This document shows positions 1 to 8,682 of a DNA stretch of 64,000 bases, one piece after another (within the stretch, counting starts at the first letter, position 1; the number at the start of each line of letters is the position of its first letter). The translations under genes and the position numbers were made by a program. Under the pieces are notes generated by a model. It saw nothing but the letters and a program-made list of their open reading frames with translations, searched no databases and was not told the DNA's origin. The stretch is taken from NCBI RefSeq assembly GCF_004791025.1, contig NZ_SRUO01000003.1:62001-126000 (forward strand), written 5' to 3'. The DNA comes from Mesorhizobium sp. M4B.F.Ca.ET.203.01.1.1. Its GTDB lineage: Bacteria; Pseudomonadota; Alphaproteobacteria; Rhizobiales; Rhizobiaceae.

Positions 1-1737
1 GCGAATGCCGATGAAGCCGACATCTGGATTTTTGACCAGAAGTGCCAGGCCGATGATGGTGCAAGCCTCGCGGCAGCGGCCGACTTCTACCGGGGCGACC
101 TGCTCGACGGGCTGGCATTCCCACACGAGATCGACGAATGGCTTGCGCCGTTTCGGGCGACCTACACTCGCAAGGCGCTGGACCTGGTCGAGCGACTGAG
201 CCTCTTGCCGGAATTGGGTTCGCACCAGGAACAGGCGTGTGAAAGACTGGCCGAGCGGCTGGTGGCTCTCGACCCATGCGCCGAGCAGGCCCACCGCGCC
301 CTGATCCGGATCTTCCGAAGCCGCGGCAAGACCAACGATGCCTTCCGCCAGTTCCTGGCCTGCAAGGAAGCCCTGAAGCGCGAGCTCGGAGTCGAGCCCG
401 AAGAGGCGACGCGGGCACTGCTCGAACGCATCGAAGCGCCGGGGCATCTGACGGAACCGATGGCCGAGGGCGGACCGCCTGAGGTCGAACCGTCCCGCCC
501 GGAAGCGAAGGCGGAGCCGCCGCGCCCTGCCGTTTCAGTGCCGGAAAAGCCGTCGATTGCTGTTCTGCCGTTCCAGAATATGAGCGGCGACGCCGAGCAG
601 GAATATTTCACCGACGGCGTCGTCGAGGAGATCACGACGGCGCTGTCGCATGTGAACTGGCTGTTCGTGATCGCGCGGAATTCCGCCTTTGCCTACAAGG
701 GCCAGGCGGTCGACGTCACGCGCGTGGCACGGGAACTCGGTGTGCGCTACGTGCTGGAGGGCAGCGTCCGCAGGGCCGGCAGCCGGCTGCGCGTGGCGGG
801 CCAGCTCATCGAAGCGACGGCGGGGGTGACTCTCTGGGCTGATCGCTTCGAAGGCGACATCGCGGAGGTGTTCGAACTGCAGGACCTCGTCGCATCCAGC
901 GTCATCGGCGCGATTTCGCCCAGGCTCGAGCAGGCCGAGATAGCGCGCGCCAAACGCAAGCCCACCGAGAGTCTCGACGCCTACGACCACTATCTGCGCG
1001 GCATGGCGAGCCTTTACCGCTGGACGAGGGAGGGGCTGGAAGAGGCACTGCCGCAGTTCTACAAGGCTATCCAGCTCGACCCCGATTTTGCCGCCGCGCA
1101 AGGCGCTGCCGCCTGGTGCTATTTCTGGCGGATGGCGAATGGCTGGATGACAGACCGGCAGAAGGAGACCACCGAGGTCTCGCGGCTGGTCGGCAACGTC
1201 GCCATCGCCGGCCACGACGACGCGGTGGCGCTGGCCTTCAGTGGTCTGGCGCTGGGCTATGTCATGGGCGACTACGAGGCCGGTTCGGCACTGGCCGACC
1301 GCGCGCTCGTGCTGAATCCGAACTGCGCCGCCGCCTGGAGCGCCAGCGGCTGCCTCAAGGCCTGCCACGACGACCCGGACATCGCCATCGAGCACCTGTC
1401 GCGGGCAAGGCGGCTAAGCCCGCTCGATCCGCTGACCTTTTTCATGCAGTCATTCACCGCTTTCGCGCATTTCGTGGCCGGCCGCCACGATGATGCGTGG
1501 CCAATTGCCGAGGCGGCTTCCCGCGCGCAGCCATACTATCTCACCGGCCTGCGCGTCGCGGCCGCCAGCAATGCAATGGCCGGCAGGTTGGATGCCGCGA
1601 GCAAGCATATCGCGCGCTCGCTGCGGCTCGATCCCGAACTGACGCTTTCCAACCTCAAATACAGGGTGGGGCTGATCAAGCCGGACTATTTCGCCAGATA
1701 TGTCGAAGCGCTGCGGCTGGCCGGCTTGCCCGAATGA
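1..1737 (+). CDS. BTAD / TolB-like / TPR transcriptional regulator, 5' end outside window
   Basis: The reading frame is open from base 1, so the start lies upstream and only the C-terminal 578 residues are visible. The first ~130 residues form a bacterial transcriptional activation domain (helical repeats ending in GVEPEEATRALLERI). A TolB-N-like domain follows (SIAVLPFQNMSGD through TLWADRFEGDIAEVF). The rest is TPR-like helices with repeated LDP motifs. This architecture is common in rhizobia and is often annotated as a SARP/BTAD regulator or, loosely, as an adenylate cyclase; no cyclase catalytic domain is visible here. A DNA-binding winged helix is expected upstream, outside the window. 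It converges with the hydrolase gene ending at 1772 and shares its architecture with the regulator at 5406, suggesting paralogues bracketing the PLP-enzyme operon. Target genes are unknown. Confidence 0.85.
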   Translation, partial: ANADEADIWIFDQKCQADDGASLAAAADFYRGDLLDGLAFPHEIDEWLAPFRATYTRKALDLVERLSLLPELGSHQEQACERLAERLVALDPCAEQAHRALIRIFRSRGKTNDAFRQFLACKEALKRELGVEPEEATRALLERIEAPGHLTEPMAEGGPPEVEPSRPEAKAEPPRPAVSVPEKPSIAVLPFQNMSGDAEQEYFTDGVVEEITTALSHVNWLFVIARNSAFAYKGQAVDVTRVARELGVRYVLEGSVRRAGSRLRVAGQLIEATAGVTLWADRFEGDIAEVFELQDLVASSVIGAISPRLEQAEIARAKRKPTESLDAYDHYLRGMASLYRWTREGLEEALPQFYKAIQLDPDFAAAQGAAAWCYFWRMANGWMTDRQKETTEVSRLVGNVAIAGHDDAVALAFSGLALGYVMGDYEAGSALADRALVLNPNCAAAWSASGCLKACHDDPDIAIEHLSRARRLSPLDPLTFFMQSFTAFAHFVAGRHDDAWPIAEAASRAQPYYLTGLRVAAASNAMAGRLDAASKHIARSLRLDPELTLSNLKYRVGLIKPDYFARYVEALRLAGLPE

Positions 1738-1771
1738 GTGCTCCTTTCAATCCGGCGACCTGCCTCAGCCG

Positions 1772-2590
1772 CTAAACCACCATCGCGAGCTCCGGCAGCG
1801 CCGCGTCCGCAACCGTCAGGAATCGCGTCAGCAGCGCGGCGCATTTTTGCGCATGGGTCGCAATGAGGAAGTGGCCGGCGCCGTCGACGACCGCGCGACG
1901 CGCATTCGGCAAAGCCCGTGCCAGCACGTCGGTCATGGCCACCATCGCCGGATTGGCGAACTCGCCCCTGACGAGGAGAACCGGAATGTCCGGGCGGCGG
2001 TAGTCCTCGACCCCAGCCTCGAACCCGAAGTCCGTCAGCCAGTCGATCGCATTGGTCGCCGCAGTCTTGCGGCAGTAGTCGCGGACGGCCTCGGGCATCG
2101 CCGCAAATGTTCCCGGACTGCCCCAGAAGTCGATGATCATGGCCGCCGCATCGGCTTCGCCGGCATCGACGGCGGCGCTAAATTCGCGGCTGAGTTCCAG
2201 AACTTCTTGATGGATATTCCGCCTCGGCGGCCGAGCAAGGAGGGCCAGCGGATTTGCCTCGAACAGCGTCAGGCTCGCCACCTCGACGGAGTTTGCCAGG
2301 GCAGCGGCAAGGGCGACCGTACCGCCGAAGGAATGCCCGACCAGATGCACGGGTTCGCCGGCGCGGCGTGCCGCATGCTCGATGATGCGAAGCTCGTGCC
2401 GCATGCCGAAATCATCGCGCCTGCGGGTCTCCGCCGTCGCCCCGTAGCCGCAGAGACTGGTGCCGATCATGCGATAGCCGGGCGCAAGCCATTTCTGCAT
2501 CGGCCGCCAGGCCGCATGGGTGCTGAACGACCCCGGAACGAACAGCACCGGCGGCCCCGAGCCTTCTTCCACATAGTCTATCAAGGGCAT
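1772..2590 (-). CDS. Alpha/beta-fold hydrolase
   Basis: A 272-residue protein with the alpha/beta hydrolase core: an oxyanion-region motif VLFVPGSFSTHAAW near residue 15, nucleophile elbow GHSFGG near residue 80, and a late GAGHFLI that would carry the catalytic His. No signal peptide is seen. The ATG at 2588-2590 overlaps the 3' end of the upstream decarboxylase gene, whose stop is at 2581-2583, so translation is probably coupled. The reading frame extends further upstream, but that part is a shadow of the decarboxylase. The substrate cannot be told from sequence. Its place as third gene after a PLP beta-synthase and a PLP decarboxylase suggests it acts on an ester, thioester or amide made by those enzymes; that is inference. 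Confidence 0.85.
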   Translation of the reverse strand: MPLIDYVEEGSGPPVLFVPGSFSTHAAWRPMQKWLAPGYRMIGTSLCGYGATAETRRRDDFGMRHELRIIEHAARRAGEPVHLVGHSFGGTVALAAALANSVEVASLTLFEANPLALLARPPRRNIHQEVLELSREFSAAVDAGEADAAAMIIDFWGSPGTFAAMPEAVRDYCRKTAATNAIDWLTDFGFEAGVEDYRRPDIPVLLVRGEFANPAMVAMTDVLARALPNARRAVVDGAGHFLIATHAQKCAALLTRFLTVADAALPELAMVV

Positions 2591-4089
2591 GTTTGCTCTC
2601 CCGCCGGCGACATCCGCGCCGCAAGTTCCGCGCCGATACGCAAGGTTTCCGCGACCAGCAGTTCGAGGTCCTCGCGTCGCGTCCGGTGGTTGGTGATCGC
2701 CACTCTCAGGCAGTGCTGCCCATGCACCGTAGTGTCGGAGAGGGCGGCGATGCCCTCTTCCTGCAGCCGCAGCATGATCTCGGTGTTGAGCGCCTTCAGC
2801 TGCTCGCCGGACAGGCCGCCTCCCCGATGGCGGAAACAGACGATGTTGATGGTGACAGGCGCCGTCAGTTCGAGCGCCGGCTCGGCCGCGATGAGGCCGG
2901 CCAGATAGCGGCCTTGGGCGATGTTCTGGTCGATCAGGCGGCCGAACTTCTCGACGCCATGCTCCTTCAGCGCCATCCACACCTTGAGCGCGCGAAAGCC
3001 GCGTGACGTCTGCAGGCCGTAGTCATGCAGCCATTGCCCGGAGGCGAGGCCGCGCGGCGCCGATTCCAGATATTCCGGCGTGACCGCGAAAGTGCCGCGG
3101 TGCGCCACGGCATCGCGAACCAGCGCGCAACCGGCCTCGAATGGCGCATGCAGCCATTTGTGCGGATCGAGCGCGATCGAATGCGCCTGCTCGATCCCGG
3201 CGACCAGCGATGCGTTCCCCGGCGCGATCGCGATCAAAGCGCCGATGCAGCCATCGACATGGAACCAGAGGTCCTCTTCCGCCGCCAGCACCGCCAACGC
3301 CCGCAGATCGTCGATCGCGCCGGTGTTGACGGTGCCGGCCGTGCCGATGACGCAGGCCGGCTTGAAGCCGGCGGCGCGATCCTCGGATATCGCCGCACGC
3401 AGCGCCGCGAGATCGATGCGCAGCCCGGCATCCGTCGGGATGCGGCGCAGCGCGTGATTGCCGAGGCCGAGTGCTTCCATCGCCTTGCGATGGCAGGAAT
3501 GGACCTGGTCCGAGGCGTAGAAGCGCAGCGGCATCGGAATGGCGGCAACGCCATGCTCGCGCACGTCGATGCCGGCCTTGATGTTGCGCGCCACGGTGAG
3601 CCCGATGATGTTGGCCATCGAGCCGCCGCTGACAAGCGTGCCGCTGGCCGAGGCCGGAAAGCCCACCATCTCCTTGCACCAGTCGACCACCTGGCTGTCC
3701 ATCAGCCCGGCGGCATGGTTGCCGCCGCCGAGATTGGAGCCCTGGATCGCCGCCAGGAAATCGCCGAGCGCGCCGGTGAAGTTGCTGGACCCCATGTACC
3801 AGGCCCAGAACCGCGGATGGATGTTGCCCATCGGATAGGCCATGACGTTGCGGGCGACATCGCCATAGACGTCGGCAAGCGGCGATGGCGTGCGCGGCAA
3901 GGGCGCCGTGAAGAAGGTCCGCACCTCGGCCGGCATCTCCTGCCATACCGGGCGCTCGCGGACATCACGCAGATAGCCCATGGCATCGTCCATGATGCGG
4001 TGCGAAAGGGCCTTCACATCGGCCCAGTCCGGCGGATCGAGAGTCTCGTCCGCGGCCATGCTTGTTGACGCTTCCCCCAAACTGTCCAT
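2581..4089 (-). CDS. PLP-dependent group II amino acid decarboxylase
   Basis: A 502-residue protein of the aromatic-amino-acid/glutamate decarboxylase superfamily. The Schiff-base lysine is K311 in SIALDPHKWLHAPFEAG, preceded by FHVDGCIGA, where the Asp contacts the PLP ring nitrogen. GTVNTGAIDDLRAL is also typical. The start is placed at the ATG at 4087-4089, behind a good ribosome site (GAGAGGGG). A longer frame to 4206 runs into the intergenic region and is not favoured. The family decarboxylates amino acids such as Tyr, Trp, Dopa, Glu, 2,4-diaminobutyrate or cysteine sulfinate, and the substrate here is not determinable by eye. It lies 61 bp downstream of a cysteine-synthase-like gene and overlaps the hydrolase gene, so the three probably act in one short pathway. 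Confidence 0.9.
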   Translation of the reverse strand: MDSLGEASTSMAADETLDPPDWADVKALSHRIMDDAMGYLRDVRERPVWQEMPAEVRTFFTAPLPRTPSPLADVYGDVARNVMAYPMGNIHPRFWAWYMGSSNFTGALGDFLAAIQGSNLGGGNHAAGLMDSQVVDWCKEMVGFPASASGTLVSGGSMANIIGLTVARNIKAGIDVREHGVAAIPMPLRFYASDQVHSCHRKAMEALGLGNHALRRIPTDAGLRIDLAALRAAISEDRAAGFKPACVIGTAGTVNTGAIDDLRALAVLAAEEDLWFHVDGCIGALIAIAPGNASLVAGIEQAHSIALDPHKWLHAPFEAGCALVRDAVAHRGTFAVTPEYLESAPRGLASGQWLHDYGLQTSRGFRALKVWMALKEHGVEKFGRLIDQNIAQGRYLAGLIAAEPALELTAPVTINIVCFRHRGGGLSGEQLKALNTEIMLRLQEEGIAALSDTTVHGQHCLRVAITNHRTRREDLELLVAETLRIGAELAARMSPAGEQTCP

Positions 4090-4150
4090 TTGCCCCTCTC
4101 TCACATCTTGTGGCGCCGCCATCGAGGGCGGCGGCGCCACGAGTCTGTCG

Positions 4151-5236
4151 TCAGGCGTCGAACTGGCAGCTTGGCGTCGAACGCGAGAGCGCCATCTCCT
4201 CGGCATCCATCTCGGTCTCGATGCCGTCGAACAGCGGCGTCGACATATAGCGCTCGCCGGTGTCGGGCAGCATGCACAGGATCACCGAGCCGGCGGCAGC
4301 AGTGCCCGCGATCTGGCGCGCCACGGCAAAGGTGGCGCCTCCGGAAATGCCGGTGAAGATGCCCTCCTGCTGCGCCAGCGCCTTCGCCCATTTGATGCCT
4401 TCCGGACCGGGGATCGGCACCACCTGGTCATAGAAGCGCTTGTCGATCGCTTCCTGCAGCACATTCGGGATGAAGTCCGGCGTCCAGCCCTGGATCGGAT
4501 GCGGCTCAAAGGCCGGATGGCTGGCATCCGGCGCCCCGCCGGCGCCGCGCTGCTGCGCCTTGCCGCTGCCGACCAGCTGGGCGTTGGCAGGCTCGGCGAG
4601 CACTATTTTGACATCCGGCCGCTCCCGGCGGAGCACCCGGCCGACGCCGGTCACCGTGCCGCCGGTGCCGTAGCCGGTCACCAGATAGTCGAGCCGCGAG
4701 CCCGCGAAGTCGTTGATGATCTCGCGCGCCGTGGTCGCCTCGTGGATGGCGGCGTTGGCTTCGGTCTCGAACTGGCGGGCGAGGAACCAGCCATTGGCCT
4801 CGGCCAGCTCGGCCGCCTTCTTGTACATGCCAAAGCCCTTCTGGGCGCGCGGCGTCAGCACCACCTTGGCGCCCAGCATGCGCATCAGCTTGCGGCGTTC
4901 GACGGAAAAGCTGTCGGCCATCGTCACCACCAGCGGGTAGCCCTTTTGCGCGCAGACCATGGCGAGCCCGATGCCGGTGTTGCCGCTGGTCGCCTCGACC
5001 ACGGTCTGGCCCGGCTTCAGCGCGCCGCTGCGCTCGCCTTCCTCGATGATGTTGAGCGCCAGCCGGTCCTTGACCGATGCGGCCGGATTGAAGAATTCGG
5101 CCTTCGCATAGATCGTCGCATGGCCCGGGCCGAGATTGTTGATGCGGATGACCGGCGTATCGCCGACCGTGTCGAGAATGCTGTCGAACAACCGGCCGCG
5201 CCCGGCCGTGGTTCTGATCTTCAACTGCTGCAACAT
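4151..5236 (-). CDS. Cysteine synthase-family PLP enzyme
   Basis: A 361-residue protein of the fold-type II PLP beta family (O-acetylserine sulfhydrylase/cystathionine beta-synthase group). The PLP lysine is K56 in NPAASVKDRLAL. The phosphate/substrate loop is EATSGNTGIGLA and the glycine-rich PLP-phosphate loop is GYGTGGTVTGVGR. It is longer than the ~310-residue CysK standard, having an insert around GSGKAQQRGAGGAPDASHPA and a C-terminal extension after RYMSTPLF. The start is the ATG at 5234-5236 behind AGGAGACC; a longer open frame upstream lacks coding character. It is first gene of the minus-strand operon and is divergent from the regulator at 5406. Annotation pipelines would call it cysK/cysteine synthase A. 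The linkage to a decarboxylase makes a specialised beta-substitution role plausible. Confidence 0.85.
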   Translation of the reverse strand: MLQQLKIRTTAGRGRLFDSILDTVGDTPVIRINNLGPGHATIYAKAEFFNPAASVKDRLALNIIEEGERSGALKPGQTVVEATSGNTGIGLAMVCAQKGYPLVVTMADSFSVERRKLMRMLGAKVVLTPRAQKGFGMYKKAAELAEANGWFLARQFETEANAAIHEATTAREIINDFAGSRLDYLVTGYGTGGTVTGVGRVLRRERPDVKIVLAEPANAQLVGSGKAQQRGAGGAPDASHPAFEPHPIQGWTPDFIPNVLQEAIDKRFYDQVVPIPGPEGIKWAKALAQQEGIFTGISGGATFAVARQIAGTAAAGSVILCMLPDTGERYMSTPLFDGIETEMDAEEMALSRSTPSCQFDA

Positions 5237-5405
5237 GTCTGGTCTCCTCTTGGTCCTCACGATCCGGTTACAAACCGGAGGGCTTGGCGGCGAGGTTTCG
5301 AGACCTTGCCGCGTTAGGTTGCTCGACGTGCCTTCATTTCGGCAACGGCTGCATCCGGCCGGAATGTCCGCTGCCGGTGCGCCTTGTCGGGTTTGGTGAT
5401 AGAAC
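5237..5405. promoter_or_regulatory. Divergent promoter region between cysteine-synthase-like gene and BTAD regulator
   Basis: These 169 bp separate two diverging genes and must hold the promoters of both, so this is the natural place for the regulator encoded from 5406 to bind. I could not identify a convincing operator or -35/-10 pair by eye. Confidence 0.4.
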
Positions 5406-7478
5406 ATGGAGCAACTGGTCAGCGTGGGAGCGAGCGTGGAAACGCACGTGGAATCCGCCCGAGCGAGCCTGGAAAGCACTGCCGCCGGCCTTTCCGTGCG
5501 GCTGCTCGGACAGCTGGCTATTTCGCGCGACGACATGTCAGTGGCGCTGCCGGCGTCGCGCAAGCTGCGTGCATTGCTTGCCTATCTGGCGCTTGCGCCG
5601 CACCCGGTCGGACGCAGCCGCCTGTGCGAGCTCTTGTGGGATGTGCCGAACGATCCGCGCGGCGAGCTACGCTGGTGCCTCAGCAAGCTGCGCGGCGCGC
5701 TCGACGAGCCGGGCCGGCGCCGGATCGAGACCGAAGGCGACACCGTCGCGCTTCGTCTTGCCGGACTTGGCATCGATGCCGTGGAAGCCGCTGCCGCGGT
5801 CGCCGAAGGCATCGAGAGCCTCGGCCTCGAGCGGCTGAGGACGCTTTCCCACCTTTTCACCGGCGATTTCCTCGACGGGCTGGAACTCGACCGCAGCCCG
5901 CATTTCAACAGCTGGCTGACGGCGCAGCGCCGTCGTTTCAGGTCATGCCATGTCGCCATACTGGAGCACCTGATCGGGCTGCTTCCGGCCGAATCCGACG
6001 AGGCAGGCGCCTATATCGACAAATGGCTGGAACTCGCCCCTTTCGACAGCCGCGCGCATCTTGCGCTGCTGGAAAACAATGCGCGGCGTGGCCAGATCGG
6101 CGCGTGCGAGGAGCATCTGGCTGCCGCCGCGCGGCTATTCGAGTCGGAGGAGCTGGATTTCGCCCCCCTGCGCGAGGCATGGCAAGAAATAAGATCCCGT
6201 CAGTCCAGCGCGACGCCACCCGTGCGATCCGTGCCGGCGTTTGCAGTGCCCCAGGCACCGGTCGCTCCGGCCGAGCCCGAGACATCGGCGACACGCCGCG
6301 CCTCGCTCGCAGTCATGCCGTTCGTCGAGCGCGCCGGCACCGCGGATTTTCGTGGTGGGCTGGCCGACGGCTTGACCCATGACATCATCACCCGCCTGGC
6401 CAAGCTCAGGGATTTCTTCGTCATCGCCCGCGGCTCGGTTTTCGCGCTGGCGGAGAAGGACATCTCGCCCGAGGATGCCGGGCGCAGGCTGAATGTCGAC
6501 TACGTCGCGACCGGCTCCGTCCGCAGCCTGTCGGGCAGGGTCATCGTCGCCGTCGAACTGGTCGAAGTGCGGACCGCACGCATTGTCTGGGCCGAGACGT
6601 TCGAGCACCGGCCGGACGATATCTTTGTCGTGCTGGACGATATCGGCAACAGCATCGTGTCCTCCATCGCGGCGGAGGTCACCACTGTCGAGCGCAACCG
6701 CGCGATGCTGAAGGCGCCCAATTCGCTCAACGCCTGGGAGGCCTACCATCGCGGCCTCTGGCACATGTACCGCTTCACCCGGACCGAAAACGAGCTGGCC
6801 CACCAGTTCTTCGACATGGCGCTGAAGCAGGACCCGACCTTCGCCCGCGCCTATGCCGGCCTCTCCTTCACCCACTGGCAGAACGCCTTCCAGCGCTGGG
6901 GCGACCGCGACCACGAAGCTGCGCTTGCCTTCGAAACCGCCGGACAAAGTCTTCTGGTCGACGAACACAATCCGGCGGCGCATTGGGCCATGGGCCGGGC
7001 GCTGTGGCTGCGCGGCGAGCGCGACGGCTCGCTGCTCGAGCTGGAACGGGCCGTTGATCTCAGCCCGAATTTCGCGCTCGGCCACTACGCGCTGTCCTTT
7101 GTGCACTCCCAGTCGGGTGATCCGCGCTCAGCGATCGGCTCGTCCGATCATTCGCGCCATCTCAGCCCCTTCGACCCGCTGCTGTTCGGCATGATGGGCG
7201 CCCGCGCCATGGCCCATGCCCGCCTTGGAGAGTTCGCCGAGGCCTCGGAATGGGCGCTGAAGGCGGCGGCCCGCCCCAACGCCCACATCATCATCCTGGC
7301 GATCGCCGCGCATTGCCTGGCGCTGGCCGGTCGGCAGGACGAGGCGCGCACTTTCGCCGCCGCCATCCGCAAGACCCTGCCGGACTATCGTGCCGACGAC
7401 TTCATCGCCACCTTCCGTTTCGACCGGGACGCCGAAGCCATGTTCCGGCACGGCGCCAGGCGCATCGGCCTGAATTGA
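5406..7478 (+). CDS. BTAD / TolB-like / TPR transcriptional regulator
   Basis: A 690-residue regulator. An N-terminal OmpR-like winged helix spans about residues 30-110 (VRLLGQLAISRDD, then LRALLAYLALAPH). A BTAD helical domain runs to ~255. A Pro/Ala-rich linker leads to a TolB-N-like domain at ~295-430 (LAVMPFVERAGTADF, VIVAVELVEVRTARIVWAETF). TPR-like repeats finish the protein (YAGLSFTHWQNAF, NPAAHWAMGRALW). The architecture matches the gene at the left edge of the window. Family members act as DNA-binding activators with a sensory TPR half; the ligand is unknown. It is transcribed divergently from the cysteine-synthase-like operon, which makes that operon its likeliest target (inference). 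The start at the first ATG gives a long, weakly conserved N-terminus, so the true start could be slightly downstream. Confidence 0.87.
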   Translation: MEQLVSVGASVETHVESARASLESTAAGLSVRLLGQLAISRDDMSVALPASRKLRALLAYLALAPHPVGRSRLCELLWDVPNDPRGELRWCLSKLRGALDEPGRRRIETEGDTVALRLAGLGIDAVEAAAAVAEGIESLGLERLRTLSHLFTGDFLDGLELDRSPHFNSWLTAQRRRFRSCHVAILEHLIGLLPAESDEAGAYIDKWLELAPFDSRAHLALLENNARRGQIGACEEHLAAAARLFESEELDFAPLREAWQEIRSRQSSATPPVRSVPAFAVPQAPVAPAEPETSATRRASLAVMPFVERAGTADFRGGLADGLTHDIITRLAKLRDFFVIARGSVFALAEKDISPEDAGRRLNVDYVATGSVRSLSGRVIVAVELVEVRTARIVWAETFEHRPDDIFVVLDDIGNSIVSSIAAEVTTVERNRAMLKAPNSLNAWEAYHRGLWHMYRFTRTENELAHQFFDMALKQDPTFARAYAGLSFTHWQNAFQRWGDRDHEAALAFETAGQSLLVDEHNPAAHWAMGRALWLRGERDGSLLELERAVDLSPNFALGHYALSFVHSQSGDPRSAIGSSDHSRHLSPFDPLLFGMMGARAMAHARLGEFAEASEWALKAAARPNAHIIILAIAAHCLALAGRQDEARTFAAAIRKTLPDYRADDFIATFRFDRDAEAMFRHGARRIGLN

Positions 7479-7514
7479 TATTCTGAAATCCGGCCCGCGC
7501 GGCGCCGCCACGGC

Positions 7515-8552
7515 CTACCGCAAAAGCGGCCCGCCCGCCTTCCGCCACGCGTCGATGCCGCCCTGGATATGGCGGGCGTTGGCGATGCCGACGTCCTGTG
7601 CCGCCTGCACCGCCATCGCCGAGCGTTCGCCGAAGGCGCAGTAGAACAAAAGCTGCTTGCTGGTCGATCGAGCCAACTCATTGAGCATGCCGCCGGCGGC
7701 GATGTTCTCCTGCAGCCTGGGATAGGGCAGATGGATGGCGCCCGGGATGACGCCATGCCGCTCCCGCTCGGCGCTCTCGCGCAGATCGATCAAAGCCACG
7801 TCCGGCCTGCCGACAATCGCCAGCGCCTCGTCCGCCGTGACAGACCAGCCGCGCCCGGCGATCTCGTCCTGATGCAGCCCGACCTTCATGTTGGCCGGCA
7901 CGGCGACGTCCATCATCTTCGGGTTGGCGAGCTTGAGGTTGTTCATGATCTCGACATACTCGTCCACCGACTTCACCTGCAGGCGCGGGTTGAAGGCTTT
8001 CTCCTCTGCGATGGTCGAGACCGTCTCGCCCTTGTAGTCATGCGCCGGGAAGATCAGCGTCTCGTCGGGAAGCTTGAGCAGGCGGCCGAAGATCGATTCG
8101 TACTGCTGGCGCGGATCGCCGTTCTGGAAGTCGGTGCGGCCGGTGCCGCGGATGAGCAGCGTGTCACCGGTGAACACCCGGTCCGGCAGGATGAAGCTGT
8201 AGGAATCGTCGGTATGCCCGGGCGTGTAGATGACATCGAGCGCCAGCCCCTCGATGGCCAGCTTGTCGCCGTCGGCGAGCCGCATCGACACCACGTCGGC
8301 CTTGGTCTGCTCGCCCATCACCGTGACGCAATGCGTCCGGTCGCGCAGCGCGCCGAGGCCGGTGATGTGGTCGGCATGCAGATGCGTGTCCACCGCCTTG
8401 ACCAGCTTGAGGTCGAGCTCGTTGACGAGCTGCAGATAGCGCTCGACCTTCTCCAGCACCGGATCGATGATCAGCGCCTCGCCGCCCCGGCGACTGGCCA
8501 GCAGGTAGGAGTAGGTCCCCGATACGGAATCGAAGAGCTGTCGGAAAATCAT
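7515..8552 (-). CDS. MBL-fold hydrolase fused to rhodanese (persulfide dioxygenase-like)
   Basis: A 345-residue two-domain protein. Residues 1-~235 are a metallo-beta-lactamase fold with THLHADHITG (the HxHxDH metal motif), YTPGHTDDS, FTGDTLLIRGTGR and PAHDY, the pattern of ETHE1/Blh-type glutathione persulfide dioxygenases. Residues ~245-345 are a rhodanese domain with the catalytic cysteine C305 in LLFYCAFGERS. Dioxygenase-rhodanese fusions are known in sulfide/persulfide detoxification, the first half oxidising persulfide to sulfite and the second moving sulfane sulfur. The rhodanese loop CAFGERS differs from the classical six-residue CRxGxR loop mainly at the second and third positions. 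It converges with the regulator ending at 7478 and lies 130 bp downstream of the choline transporter genes on the same strand. Confidence 0.87.
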   Translation of the reverse strand: MIFRQLFDSVSGTYSYLLASRRGGEALIIDPVLEKVERYLQLVNELDLKLVKAVDTHLHADHITGLGALRDRTHCVTVMGEQTKADVVSMRLADGDKLAIEGLALDVIYTPGHTDDSYSFILPDRVFTGDTLLIRGTGRTDFQNGDPRQQYESIFGRLLKLPDETLIFPAHDYKGETVSTIAEEKAFNPRLQVKSVDEYVEIMNNLKLANPKMMDVAVPANMKVGLHQDEIAGRGWSVTADEALAIVGRPDVALIDLRESAERERHGVIPGAIHLPYPRLQENIAAGGMLNELARSTSKQLLFYCAFGERSAMAVQAAQDVGIANARHIQGGIDAWRKAGGPLLR

Positions 8553-8631
8553 CCCTGCACCTCCCGTCCGCGGCGCGATCCGCCGCCGCAGGGATCATAC
8601 TAGGGCACGGTGGCGGTGCCTGCCAGCCGTA

Positions 8632-8655
8632 CCAAGGTGCGGCCTCGCACCTTGG
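8632..8655. repeat. Perfect 10-bp inverted repeat (hairpin)
   Basis: CCAAGGTGCG at 8632-8641 and its exact complement at 8646-8655 flank a 4-base loop. It sits between the stop of the ABC ATPase gene and the MBL-rhodanese gene. No T-run follows on the minus strand, so it is at most a weak or factor-assisted terminator, or an mRNA 3' stabiliser. Confidence 0.5.
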
Positions 8656-8682
8656 GTCGCGCCTGCAATCTCGTACCCGCGG

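Noticed and set aside
1..1737. Adenylate cyclase
   Set aside because: Such BTAD/TolB/TPR proteins are often annotated so, but no class III cyclase catalytic domain is visible in the part seen.
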